Assembly: GCA_964353405.1 (NCBI GenBank)
Contig: CAYGWJ010000229.1
Coordinates: forward strand, 1-10,410
DNA from: JBGLNJ01 sp964353405
GTDB taxonomy: Bacteria > Chloroflexota > Anaerolineae > Fen-1058
DNA: 10,410 nt
Reading direction: 5' to 3'
Made by a program: the position numbers and the translations under genes. Position 1 is the stretch's first letter. Every line of letters begins with the position of its first letter. The notes under the pieces were generated by a model, which was given only the letters and a program-made list of their open reading frames with translations, ran no database searches and was not told where the DNA came from. This document shows positions 1-6,699 of the stretch, one piece after another.

Positions 1-306
1 TCCCAGGTGAATCGTGATCGGCCACGTGCGGCGGATAATCCCGACGACAGTCTCGTCGGGGTGCTTGAAGGAACGACCAAAGTCGAGCTGGACTACGCCG
101 GAGAGCCAGGTGGTATATTGCTGCCAGAGCGGCTTGTCCAATCCGTAACGCGCTTTGAGCGCGGCGAGCGCCTCGTCGGAAAAGGGGCGCTGACCGTATT
201 TCCAGGGGCCGCCCGGCACCTCGTGCATGAGGACGAAGGTGATGATCGAAAGAATCAGCAAGACAGGAATCAGCCCGGCCAGCCGCATCAGAATGTAGCG
301 GAGCAT
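1..306 (-). CDS. ABC transporter permease, DppB/OppB type (N-terminal part)
   Basis: The 102 codons visible on the minus strand start at an ATG (306-304) preceded by a strong AGGAGGA ribosome binding site at 317-311; the gene runs off the left edge. The N-terminus MLRYILMRLAGLIPVLLILS is a basic stretch followed by the first membrane helix (about residues 9-27). The PGGPW segment (residues 31-35), the ALKARYGLDKPLWQQY segment and LDFGRSF are hallmarks of inner-membrane permeases of dipeptide, oligopeptide and nickel importers (family knowledge). It would form the channel with a DppC-like partner, expected to the left. It lies 28 bases after the deacetylase stop codon on the same strand, so it is probably in the same operon. 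Substrate is unknown; peptides or opine-like compounds fit the neighbours. Confidence 0.92.
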   Translation of the reverse strand, partial: MLRYILMRLAGLIPVLLILSIITFVLMHEVPGGPWKYGQRPFSDEALAALKARYGLDKPLWQQYTTWLSGVVQLDFGRSFKHPDETVVGIIRRTWPITIHLG

Positions 307-334
307 GCTTTCCTCCTATCCGATTGGAGAAAGA

Positions 335-1186
335 TTAACGAGCTTCTTGAGCCGACAATTCTTTTGCCACGTCTCCCATCCGGGCAAAGCGGGCGACGTT
401 CTTGGAAAGGACGTGCTGGATGAATTGTTCTAACAGCATCATCCGATGCCCGCGCCCGATCACTTGGGGGTGCATGGTGAGAGTGAAAACGCCGTCCTGC
501 TCGTGCTTGATCATGTAATCGAAATCGCCTGCCCAGATCTCCAAGACTTTGGAAGGGGCAGAGAGGCCCACCCGCAAGGGAGTAAAGTTGAAGGTGAAAT
601 GAGGCCAGTCATCCAGACTAAAGTCCACCGGAAATTCCCACAGACTTGTCTCTTGCCCCGGTTGCAAGGGCTCCTCTATTCCCACTTGATCTCCCAATCG
701 GGGATGGTAAGGATGAAAGTCATCGGCAAAGAGGCTCGAGTCGTAAAGGAAGCCATGCTCGACTAGCAATGAAAGAGTCGCCGGGCTATAGTCCCAGGAG
801 GGTGAGCGATAGCCCAAGGGCGGGTGACCCAGAAAACGTTCCAAGACTTGCACTCCTCGTTCCATGCTGCGCCGCTCTTCATCGGGATTCTGAGTGCTAG
901 GGTCCCGATGTTCATAGCCGTGGTGGGCAACCTCATGCCCGGCAGCCAGGATAGCCTCGACGGTGTCAGGAAAAGATTCGGCGGTGTGGCCGGGAACGAA
1001 GAAGGTGGCCGGTAGCTTGTAAACCGTAAGCAAGTTCAGAATCCGAGGCACTCCCACGCGCGCGCCGTACTCACCTCTGGAGAGCATTGCTGGGGTGACA
1101 GGGGAATAGTTGCCCAGCCAAACACTGAGCGCATCAAAATCAAACGTCAGGCAAACCGTCCAGTGCTTGTCGCTGGACAGAGACAT
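335..1186 (-). CDS. polysaccharide deacetylase family hydrolase (PgdA / cyclic-imidase-like)
   Basis: 283 residues from ATG 1186-1184, chosen because AGAGGT lies about five bases upstream; a TTG at 1204 would extend it by six residues but would overlap the upstream gene. The NodB-type fold is shown by the metal and catalytic motifs in order: TFDFDA near the N-terminus, the HEVAHHGYEH segment (metal histidines), GYRSPSWDYSP, YDSSLFADD, and LTMHPQVIGR near the C-terminus. There is no signal peptide or membrane segment, so it is cytoplasmic and unlikely to act on cell-wall sugars. The DFD/MHP pattern resembles the subgroup holding Helicobacter PgdA and Pseudomonas cyclic imide hydrolase, so hydrolysis of an amide or cyclic imide is plausible (inference). 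It follows the oxidoreductase gene by 11 bases and precedes a peptide-type permease, so it probably acts on an imported compound. Confidence 0.88.
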   Translation of the reverse strand: MSLSSDKHWTVCLTFDFDALSVWLGNYSPVTPAMLSRGEYGARVGVPRILNLLTVYKLPATFFVPGHTAESFPDTVEAILAAGHEVAHHGYEHRDPSTQNPDEERRSMERGVQVLERFLGHPPLGYRSPSWDYSPATLSLLVEHGFLYDSSLFADDFHPYHPRLGDQVGIEEPLQPGQETSLWEFPVDFSLDDWPHFTFNFTPLRVGLSAPSKVLEIWAGDFDYMIKHEQDGVFTLTMHPQVIGRGHRMMLLEQFIQHVLSKNVARFARMGDVAKELSAQEAR

Positions 1187-1202
1187 CTTGACCTCTTTTA
1201 CC
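1158..1202. repeat. imperfect direct repeat, copy A (deacetylase start region)
   Basis: About 45 bases covering the ribosome binding site and first codons of the deacetylase gene. It matches 2415-2459, allowing small indels; the core of 21-22 bases differs by one base. The two copies flank the oxidoreductase gene in the same orientation. Confidence 0.7.
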
Positions 1203-2373
1203 AATCCTCTTTGTAACGTTTCACGGTGATGCCACGCGCTTGCAGCTCTTGTAGAAACAGATCGATCGGGACATCGGTGAGGGGAGAGAGCAACCCGCGT
1301 TGAGCAATATCTCCTCGCAAGATCATTTGCGCGCCGATGCTAGCAGTGTAGCCGACGGTCCGGTTCATTGCCATCAGGCCAGTCTCCAGGTCGCGCAGAT
1401 CGCACATTTCATAGACCAGGCGCTTTCGCTTGCCATTCTTGATCCCACGCATGTCCACTCGGATAACCGCCACGTCTCGTTCGTGGTCCGCGTACTGGAA
1501 CTGGGGTTGTTCCAGTAGAACGCGCACAAGCTCGCGCGGCACGACGCGCGCCTCACCGACTGTGATTGGCGCTTCGTCCAACAAGCCTATTTGCGCCATC
1601 GTATACCAGAACGCGCAGTGACCAGGCCACCGGGTCGCGTAGCGGCCTGCATTGCGGACGGTCGCCCGGATTCCCATCTTGTCCAGAAAACGCGCCACGT
1701 CCCCGTTCACGTAGGCTTCTTGCGTCTCCCAACCGGCCAGTTTTACGGTGTGAATGTTGTCCGGAGCGAACATTTCTTTGCCGGGGATTTCTACGATCTT
1801 GCCGTCGCGGACGATGCGCCCATCGCGCTTGTAGGCGATGAGTACTCCTATGGCGCTCCACGAGATTTTGTATTGCAGGGGATTCGTTTTGGCGGCTTCC
1901 GGCTCAGGGAAACCGGTGCCGTAGGAATGGTATTCGTGAACCTCGTCCAGTTCCTTGACGGCTTGTCCTGCCAGAACGAGGTCCATGCCCGGATCAAAGC
2001 CAAATTCCGGTAGAATTGCCACGCCGCGGGCCGCAGCTTGTTCGGTGAGAGGATACAACTCTGGCGAAGTGTAAGAAGTATCAACGACGTGAATGCCGTT
2101 GGCGACGGCCATGCGCGCAATCGCGGCCTGGAAGAAAACGGGAAGCAGATTGATGACGGCGTCAACCCGGTTCATGGCCTTGTTGAGCGCGTCGTGGTCG
2201 TGGGCGTCGAGCGCGATTGGCTCGATCTTGTCCGTGTTCAGCTGTTTCACATAGAGGGCAAGCGCGGTCCTGTCGCTATCCGCTGCGATGACATGAGACA
2301 CAGCCGGGCTGCGAGCCAAGTCGTATAACGCCGCGCGTCCTTGCCGACCAATGCCAAGAACTAGGATTCTCAC
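1198..2373 (-). CDS. saccharopine dehydrogenase family oxidoreductase (copy 1)
   Basis: 391 residues starting at GTG 2373-2371, supported by AGGAGG about six bases upstream. The N-terminal Rossmann domain opens MRILVLGIGRQG with the dinucleotide motif GIGRQG (residues 7-12) and continues with the strand ending VIAADSD. Further family marks are GFDPGMD in the middle, ATRWPGH, and the C-terminal GYTASIGAQMI segment. Relatives include saccharopine dehydrogenase, lysine 6-dehydrogenase and carboxynorspermidine dehydrogenase, all of which make or break C-N bonds next to a carboxylate using NAD(P). The exact substrate cannot be told. It is first in a leftward operon with the deacetylase-like and ABC permease genes, and is a clear paralogue of the divergent gene at 2710. 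It is bracketed by 45-bp imperfect direct repeats (1158-1202 and 2415-2459). Confidence 0.9.
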   Translation of the reverse strand: MRILVLGIGRQGRAALYDLARSPAVSHVIAADSDRTALALYVKQLNTDKIEPIALDAHDHDALNKAMNRVDAVINLLPVFFQAAIARMAVANGIHVVDTSYTSPELYPLTEQAAARGVAILPEFGFDPGMDLVLAGQAVKELDEVHEYHSYGTGFPEPEAAKTNPLQYKISWSAIGVLIAYKRDGRIVRDGKIVEIPGKEMFAPDNIHTVKLAGWETQEAYVNGDVARFLDKMGIRATVRNAGRYATRWPGHCAFWYTMAQIGLLDEAPITVGEARVVPRELVRVLLEQPQFQYADHERDVAVIRVDMRGIKNGKRKRLVYEMCDLRDLETGLMAMNRTVGYTASIGAQMILRGDIAQRGLLSPLTDVPIDLFLQELQARGITVKRYKEDW

Positions 2374-2441
2374 AGTTTTCCTCCTGGGCGTATGGGGGCG
2401 GGGACATTAATTGGGTCCACGCTTGTCGCTGACAGAGACAT
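2370..2441 (-). other. short leader ORF, probable fossil of the deacetylase gene start
   Basis: A 23-codon ORF starts with ATG 2441-2439 (MSLSATSV...) and stops with TGA overlapping the GTG start of the oxidoreductase gene. Its ribosome-binding region and first codons closely match those of the deacetylase gene (MSLSSDKHW): GCTTGTCGCTGGACAGAGACAT at 1165-1186 against the same string lacking one G at 2421-2441. The lost base puts the copy out of frame after the fourth codon. It is best read as a truncated duplicate that may now act by chance as a translationally coupled leader. A real peptide is unlikely. Confidence 0.5.
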
Positions 2442-2459
2442 GCTGGAAGCCTCTTTACC
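2415..2459. repeat. imperfect direct repeat, copy B (upstream of oxidoreductase copy 1)
   Basis: Partner of 1158-1202. It sits between the leftward promoter and the oxidoreductase gene, where the first gene of the operon would begin. This suggests the deacetylase gene once lay directly behind the promoter before the oxidoreductase gene entered, or that a duplication and deletion event occurred. Confidence 0.65.
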
Positions 2460-2481
2460 TTGCAAGCGGGGACCTGCAAAT

Positions 2482-2498
2482 CAAGTGTAGCACACTTG
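2482..2498. promoter_or_regulatory. candidate operator: perfect 7-3-7 palindrome on the leftward promoter
   Basis: CAAGTGTAGCACACTTG is a perfect inverted repeat of seven bases around a three-base centre. It overlaps the -10 and spacer of the leftward promoter, the classic position for a dimeric repressor. No regulator gene is present in the window, so the binding protein is unknown. Confidence 0.6.
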
Positions 2499-2511
2499 GC
2501 TGTTTTGTCAA
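2484..2511 (-). promoter_or_regulatory. predicted sigma-70 promoter of the leftward operon
   Basis: On the minus strand TTGACA (2511-2506) is followed by a 16-base spacer and TACACT (2489-2484). The -35 is a perfect consensus and the -10 has two departures from TATAAT. Transcription would begin near 2477, giving about 100 bases of leader before the GTG at 2373. The -10 and part of the spacer lie inside a perfect palindrome. Confidence 0.6.
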
Positions 2512-2540
2512 AATTCTTTCGCGGATTGTTTTGACTTTTT

Positions 2541-2637
2541 GAAACTCTGGCTCATGTGGGTTTAGAGGTGAAGCCGCCTCAAAACCAAGTGCGAAATGAG
2601 GCCATTTCACCTCTGACTCCCTATGAGCCGAAACTCT
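2541..2637. mobile_element. 81-bp MITE-like element with 8-bp target duplication
   Basis: The element 2549-2629 is flanked by exact 8-base direct repeats GAAACTCT (2541-2548 and 2630-2637). Its two 33-base arms match at 25 of 33 positions without gaps: GGCTCAT/ATGAGCC at the tips, AGAGGTGAA (2564-2572) with TTCACCTCT (2606-2614), and GCCTCA (2576-2581) with TGAGGC (2597-2602), around a 15-base loop. It has no coding capacity. Terminal repeats plus target duplication are the definition of a MITE. Tips starting GGCTC with an 8-bp duplication recall ISL3-type elements (from memory, uncertain). It lies between the two divergent promoters. Confidence 0.75.
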
Positions 2638-2651
2638 ATCGAGCGCCAGTC

Positions 2652-2680
2652 TTGACAGCGATTGTGTCCTAGTGTATAAC
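2652..2680 (+). promoter_or_regulatory. predicted sigma-70 promoter of oxidoreductase copy 2
   Basis: TTGACA (2652-2657), a 17-base spacer, then TATAAC (2675-2680): near-perfect consensus. The start codon at 2710 is 29 bases downstream of the -10, preceded by AGGAGG at 2697-2702. The promoter starts 15 bases after the right target duplication of the MITE-like element. Confidence 0.75.
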
Positions 2681-2709
2681 ATCTCCAATACTCGTGAGGA
2701 GGACATTAC

Positions 2710-3918
2710 ATGAAAATCCTGGTTGTAGGCAGTGGACTCATGGGGCCGGCGGCGGCGTATAACGCCACGTCGGATCCTCAGGTATCGCAAGTGACCCTTG
2801 CTGACATGAGCCAGCCACAGTTGGAGGCTGCCAGAAAAAAGCTTTCCGGCATGAAAGGTGGCGAAAAACTTGTCACCGCCGTCCTGGATTTGAATGACCA
2901 GGCAGCGGCGGCGCGCTTGATGACAGGTTTCGATGCCATCGTCGCCGCGCTCCCCAAGCAAGCCATCGGTGCGGGCATCCGCGCGGCGATGTCGGCCAAG
3001 GTGCCTTGGGTAGACCTGAGTTGGCCGCCTGACTCGGAAGTGCCTGACCTCAAACGCGAGGTCGAATCCGCCGGAGCGTTGGTCATCCTCGGATGTGGTG
3101 TGGAGCCTGGGCTGACCGAGATCATGGCGCGCCACCTGGCGGAAAAACTGGATCGAGTGGACGAATTGCACATCCAATGCGGCGGCATCCCGGAAAAGCC
3201 GACTCCGCCACTGGGATACAAGATTGTCTTTGGCGGAAGGCAAATGCCGCTGCGAGATTGGGATGGTTTCTACGTCGAGGGCGGCCAACTGAAACCTGCG
3301 ACACGCTATGGTAATGTTGAGTGCACAACTTATCCGGGCGTGGGCGAGTGTGAAGCCTGGAATGAAAACTTTATGCCCTGGCTGCTGGACCTGGAGGCGC
3401 TAAAAGGTCTCAAGGTGGGCACGCAAAAGACGGTCCGCTGGCCCGGCTATGCCGCCAAAGTGACGGTACTTAGAGAGATGGGGCTGTTTCGTGAAGATCC
3501 GATTGACGTGGATGGCGTACAGATCGCGCCCAAGAAACTGCTCGATGCGCTGTTGTACCCGCACGTCAAACTGGAAGAAGGCGAGCGAGATATTACGGTC
3601 TTCCGTGTGGAGACCATCGGCGAAAAAGACGGCCGCCCGCGCCGCTACAAGAGCGAGATGGTGGATCGCTATGACACCGTATTGGGTTTCACTTCGATGG
3701 CGCGCACCACTGCCTTCACAGGGGCGATTGTCGCTCGCATGATTGCGCGCGGGGATCTCAAGGCGCGTGGGTGGCTGACGCCAGAAAAGGTTGTGACTGG
3801 CCCGCTGTTTGATACGTTGGTGCATGAGCTGGCCGGGGTCAACATTGTGTTTGATGTGACAAATGCCTCCAATCCAGTCCCCAGCGGATTGGGTCAAGAT
3901 GCCACGCTACGGGCGTGA
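2710..3918 (+). CDS. saccharopine dehydrogenase family oxidoreductase (copy 2)
   Basis: 402 residues from ATG 2710, with AGGAGG seven bases upstream and a strong promoter. The Rossmann domain starts MKILVVGSGLMG with dinucleotide motif GSGLMG (residues 7-12). GCGVEPGLTEIMARH, VRWPGYAAKV, DITVFRVETIGEKDG and the C-terminal helix containing AFTGAIVARMIARGDL line up with the divergent copy (GFDPGMD, TRWPGH, DVAVIRVDMRGIKNG, ASIGAQMILRGDI), so the two are old paralogues. The reaction is probably NAD(P)-dependent oxidation or reduction of an amino-acid-derived secondary amine, substrate unknown. The last 17 or so residues (after VFDVTN) have no counterpart in copy 1 and overlap a possible second ORF. 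No terminator is visible directly after the gene. Confidence 0.92.
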   Translation: MKILVVGSGLMGPAAAYNATSDPQVSQVTLADMSQPQLEAARKKLSGMKGGEKLVTAVLDLNDQAAAARLMTGFDAIVAALPKQAIGAGIRAAMSAKVPWVDLSWPPDSEVPDLKREVESAGALVILGCGVEPGLTEIMARHLAEKLDRVDELHIQCGGIPEKPTPPLGYKIVFGGRQMPLRDWDGFYVEGGQLKPATRYGNVECTTYPGVGECEAWNENFMPWLLDLEALKGLKVGTQKTVRWPGYAAKVTVLREMGLFREDPIDVDGVQIAPKKLLDALLYPHVKLEEGERDITVFRVETIGEKDGRPRRYKSEMVDRYDTVLGFTSMARTTAFTGAIVARMIARGDLKARGWLTPEKVVTGPLFDTLVHELAGVNIVFDVTNASNPVPSGLGQDATLRA

Positions 3919-4172
3919 TTTCTTTGATGGACAGTTGGAAGCCGTCAAGGGGCTGGTTCAAGTGGTCGGCCACGAGGCCGCGGTCGTGTCGTCTTCACCG
4001 GTTGAACGCGGCCCAGAAGGATGTGATCATCTACGCTTACGTGGATTGGCAAGTCCCGGTGCTGGCGAAAATGCATGTAAGGCGGCGAACCGGATACAAG
4101 GCCATCGGTTACGAGATTGCTTTGCCGGAAAACAAGAACCAGGCAGTTCAACTCGCGCTGGAGAATCTGTGA
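3899..4172 (+). pseudogene. possible frameshifted small gene, function unknown
   Basis: From ATG 3899 one frame reads MPRYGRDFFDGQLEAVKGLV and continues with protein-like composition to about 4000. The next frame then continues AAQKDVIIYAYVDWQVPVLA and on to GYKAIGYEIALPENK...LENL with a stop at 4170-4172. Joined by one frameshift near 4000 the pieces would make a protein of about 91 residues with coding-like third positions. I do not recognise the family. It overlaps the last 20 bases of the oxidoreductase gene and has no convincing ribosome binding site. It could be a decayed gene, a gene with a sequencing error, or chance. Confidence 0.35.
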
Positions 4173-4798
4173 GTCTACGAACAGTTTTACCTGGCATAGC
4201 CTACCGCGAAGGACAAGTTCAGAATGGCAAAAAGAAACAGCACTCTATGCCGACTCCGCGTGTGATCCCTCGGCGCTACTGGGATGAACTGGTGGTTCAG
4301 CAGTTCTTTGCTCGACCGAACGAGGTCGGTCAATTGTTGTGCGAACTGCGAGTGCGGGCGCTTGGGTGCATCTGTGGTGCTCGTTGGTTGCGTTGCCCAT
4401 CCAATCGCAAATCCTGATTCCATTGTATTCGACCGCTGTCTCAAACTGTCTCCTCGTATTCTTTCTCTTGAGCTGCTGGCGATGCCACAAGACGGGCAAG
4501 CACGCCCACGCTGAGTGCCAGGCTAGCGGCAAGAGCAGAAAGCGATTATTCTGGCAAACAGGTAATAGACGAGATACGACGTAGGACAACAGTTTTGCGG
4601 GCACATAATCGATTCTCTTGGCAACTGTGTTCCTGTCCCGGATTTGCGTGTTGGTTCAAAGCGCTGTAAAATGTTCGCCAACTTGTTAGATATGTCTATT
4701 GACTGACGGTCTGGAAGACGAATAAGGGACATGTCGGCGGACAACGAGCCAGGACACGTGACCCTTAGTTGAAATAGTCGTAAAAGTGAACGAGGGGA
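4173..4798. other. intergenic stretch without a recognisable gene
   Basis: No open frame here has a ribosome binding site together with a recognisable motif; several frames of 60-120 residues overlap on both strands with cysteine- and arginine-rich, non-protein-like composition. TTGACT at 4699-4704 with ATAAGG 17 bases later could be a weak promoter toward the tRNA remnant, but the -10 is poor. I see no clear repeat or hairpin. It may be decayed coding DNA. Confidence 0.5.
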
Positions 4799-4799
4799 T

Positions 4800-4861
4800 G
4801 GGACGAAGACAGCCAAGTCCTGCAAAACCCTCATACCCGGGTTCAAATCCCGGCGTCGCCT
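4800..4861 (+). pseudogene. degenerate tRNA-Cys (GCA): intact 3' half, damaged 5' half
   Basis: From 4820 the sequence is a canonical tRNA 3' half. It has an anticodon loop CTGCAAA (4820-4826, anticodon GCA, cysteine), the 3' anticodon-stem strand ACCCT, a five-base variable loop and a perfect 5-bp T stem (CCGGG/CCCGG) closing TTCAAAT. The 3' acceptor strand CGTCGCC (4854-4860) and discriminator T follow; CCA is not encoded. The 5' half is too short: the expected acceptor strand GGCGACG is only hinted at by GGGACGA at 4800-4806, GCCAAG of the D-arm is present, but the D loop and 5' anticodon-stem strand are missing (AAGTC instead of AGGGT). It cannot fold as a normal tRNA. It is either a deleted tRNA gene or a tRNA 3' fragment left by an integrating element. 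Confidence 0.65.
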
Positions 4862-4870
4862 TGGATCACA

Positions 4871-4902
4871 AAAGGCCCATGAGTATTGGGCCTTTTTGTT
4901 TT
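4871..4902 (+). terminator. strong rho-independent terminator after the tRNA remnant
   Basis: AAAGGCCCA (4871-4879) pairs perfectly with TGGGCCTTT (4887-4895) around a seven-base loop, and a T-rich tract follows. It lies ten bases after the tRNA 3' end, as expected for a tRNA transcription unit. Confidence 0.85.
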
Positions 4903-5055
4903 CCATACTTGGTCATCCAAATCAACATCACGATCTGAGCAAATCCACAATACTTTTATTCAGACCGCCAGCAGCCTCAGTCAATGCCAGCCAGTAAACT
5001 CGACTTGTACGCTTCATCGCACCTCATGGCGAACAAGTGCCATAACTGACACGCG

Positions 5056-5080
5056 GAATAGAACAAATATGCTATAATAC
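5056..5080 (+). promoter_or_regulatory. candidate promoter (and possible SOS operator) upstream of imuB
   Basis: A perfect -10 box TATAAT is at 5073-5078; no good -35 is seen at 17 bases, and CTGACA at 5046-5051 is too far. Just upstream, overlapping the -10, is GAACAAATATGCT, which half-resembles the Gram-positive/Chloroflexi-type LexA box (GAAC-N4-GTTC) but lacks the second half. The leader to the imuB ATG would be about 140 bases. Confidence 0.4.
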
Positions 5081-5225
5081 AACGTGCCTTTCGAGCGCAA
5101 ACACACACGATTCAGAGACGCCGAAGCGTGTGCCCTCCTTTTGCGCTTGAATCAAGTTGTTCTGATACCCTGCCCACGGGTCGTCTCTGCCGACCAGAGA
5201 CCTTGCCAAGGCCATAGGGTCGCTC

Positions 5226-6698
5226 ATGCGCTTTGCCTGCGTAAGAGTCAAGCATCTCCCAACGCGCCTCGAAGCCGCATTGCAACCTGAACTCTCTAAT
5301 CAGCCTCTCGTCGTGCTCCGCGCCTGGGATGAACATGTCCTGGATGCGTCGCCCGATGTGGAAGCCTCGGGCGTTCGCCCCGGCGATTCACGCCGCCGCG
5401 TCGAACAGCTTTGCCCACAGGCGGTCGTGCTCCCTGCCCGCGAGACACTCTACCAATCGCATCACGAGTCGCTCAGATCGGTCCTGGCGAATTTCGCCGA
5501 CAGCGTCGAGACAGGCGCGCTGGGCGAGTTCTTTATCGAGATCGGCGCGCTGTCGCGCACCTTTCCTTCTGAGCAGGCGCTCGCCGAGCAAATCGTGGCG
5601 CAAGCGCATCAGGCCGTGCACCTGACACCGGCTGTCGGCATTGCGGCGACCAAGTTCACGGCCCTGCAAGCCGCCCACCAGGCATCAGCGGAAACAAGGC
5701 ATGTATTGGCGGTGCCGAAAGGCGACGAGCGGCGCTTCCTTGCCTCACTTCCTCTGACCATCTTGCCCGAATCTCCGATTGAACTGCTGCGACGGCTGCA
5801 CTTGTTCGGCATCACGGCGCTGGGCGGCTTTGCCGACCTGCCTCACGCTGCGGTGGTTATGCAGTTCGGCGCCGAGTGTGGCTTTTTCCACGACCTGGCG
5901 CGCGGAATTGACCCGCGCCCGCTGTCGCCCGAGTCGCCACCGCCCATGCTCAGCCGCAGCCTGACGCTGGCAGAGCCGTTGATAGATCGTCGGCAGGTGC
6001 TGGCCGTGCTGGAACACCTGGCTGGCCGGCTGGCTCGCGAACTCGACAGGTCAGGCCATCACGCGATGGCGCTCTCGCTCACAGTCTCGACCGCCGACCC
6101 GCAGGAGGTTGTGCCAGGGCATGAGGCGTTGCGCTTGCGCGCAGGACACCCTTCAGGGGTGGCGCTGTATACAGCACCCCCAACGCAGACGACGGGAGCG
6201 CCGGTCAAGCCGCCGTCCTGCGACGCCCAGTTGTTGCGCCGCACGGCAGGACGGTTGCTAGGCAACCTGAAGCTTGCGTCGGGCGTGACTGGCCTGACGC
6301 TGTCGGCCTATCCCCTGCGCGAATGGCATGTGGGCGTGCGGCAGATGGCGCTGTTCGAAGAACCCATCCAGCCCAAGCTGGCTCGACTGCGCGAGGTTCT
6401 GCGGAATCTTCAGCAGCGTTTCGGTGAAACCATCATTCGCCTGGCTAGCGTGATTGGGCCGCCGCTACCGCTTTCCATCGAGGTCGGACTCAGACCCGAC
6501 GGCACGCCGATGTGGCTGCGTTGGGGCGGCTGGGCGCGCCTGGTTGACCAGGTGTACGAGTTCTGGCGCGAGCAGCACAACTGGTGGGATCAACCCGTGG
6601 CGCGCGATTACTACCAGGTCGAACTCAACGGCGAGGTGGTGTTCACCGTGTTTCGCGATGGCAAGGGGCGCTGGTTCCTTGACCGGCGGCGGGGGTAA
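5226..6698 (+). CDS. imuB: ImuB, inactive Y-family DNA polymerase subunit of the mutasome
   Basis: 490 residues. The N-terminus MRFACVRVKHLPTRLEAALQ and the following PLVVL, DASPDVEASGVRPG and PQAVVLPARETLY segments are the Y-family palm and fingers fold as seen in ImuB. The aspartate and S-x-D-E catalytic motifs of active DinB/UmuC are absent: the region reads GEFFIEIG at residues 100-107, so the protein should not polymerise. A beta-clamp motif QMALF lies at residues 373-377. The C-terminus, with VYEFWREQHNWWDQPVARDYY, VVFTVFRDGKGRWF and a final RRRG, is typical of ImuB. It normally bridges the clamp, ImuA-type protein and ImuC in SOS mutagenesis. The start fits the family although only AGGG serves as ribosome binding site. 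It is followed one base later by the truncated imuC; no imuA or lexA lies upstream. Confidence 0.88.
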   Translation: MRFACVRVKHLPTRLEAALQPELSNQPLVVLRAWDEHVLDASPDVEASGVRPGDSRRRVEQLCPQAVVLPARETLYQSHHESLRSVLANFADSVETGALGEFFIEIGALSRTFPSEQALAEQIVAQAHQAVHLTPAVGIAATKFTALQAAHQASAETRHVLAVPKGDERRFLASLPLTILPESPIELLRRLHLFGITALGGFADLPHAAVVMQFGAECGFFHDLARGIDPRPLSPESPPPMLSRSLTLAEPLIDRRQVLAVLEHLAGRLARELDRSGHHAMALSLTVSTADPQEVVPGHEALRLRAGHPSGVALYTAPPTQTTGAPVKPPSCDAQLLRRTAGRLLGNLKLASGVTGLTLSAYPLREWHVGVRQMALFEEPIQPKLARLREVLRNLQQRFGETIIRLASVIGPPLPLSIEVGLRPDGTPMWLRWGGWARLVDQVYEFWREQHNWWDQPVARDYYQVELNGEVVFTVFRDGKGRWFLDRRRG

Positions 6699-6699
6699 A

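Noticed and set aside
7..423. Plus-strand ORF of 138 residues
   Set aside because: It is the antisense shadow of the ABC permease and deacetylase 3' end; no ribosome binding site and no recognisable motif.
3969..3982. Hairpin CGGCC-ACGA-GGCCG after the oxidoreductase gene as terminator
   Set aside because: No T tract follows and the stem is only five bases; probably chance.
4187..4604. Overlapping ORFs on both strands in the gene-poor stretch
   Set aside because: Several frames are open at once with cysteine- and arginine-rich composition, and none has a start signal or motif.
4523..4906. Minus-strand ORF of 127 residues
   Set aside because: It runs through the tRNA-Cys 3' half and the terminator hairpin, and has no ribosome binding site or family resemblance.
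5084..5290. Plus-strand ORF of 68 residues upstream of imuB
   Set aside because: Begins at a GTG without a ribosome binding site, overlaps the imuB start in another frame, and the sequence is not protein-like.
6454..6699. Upstream extension of the imuC frame inside imuB
   Set aside because: The open frame starts earlier, but the translated sequence is the shadow of imuB; homology begins at GTG 6700 (YVELHAHS).
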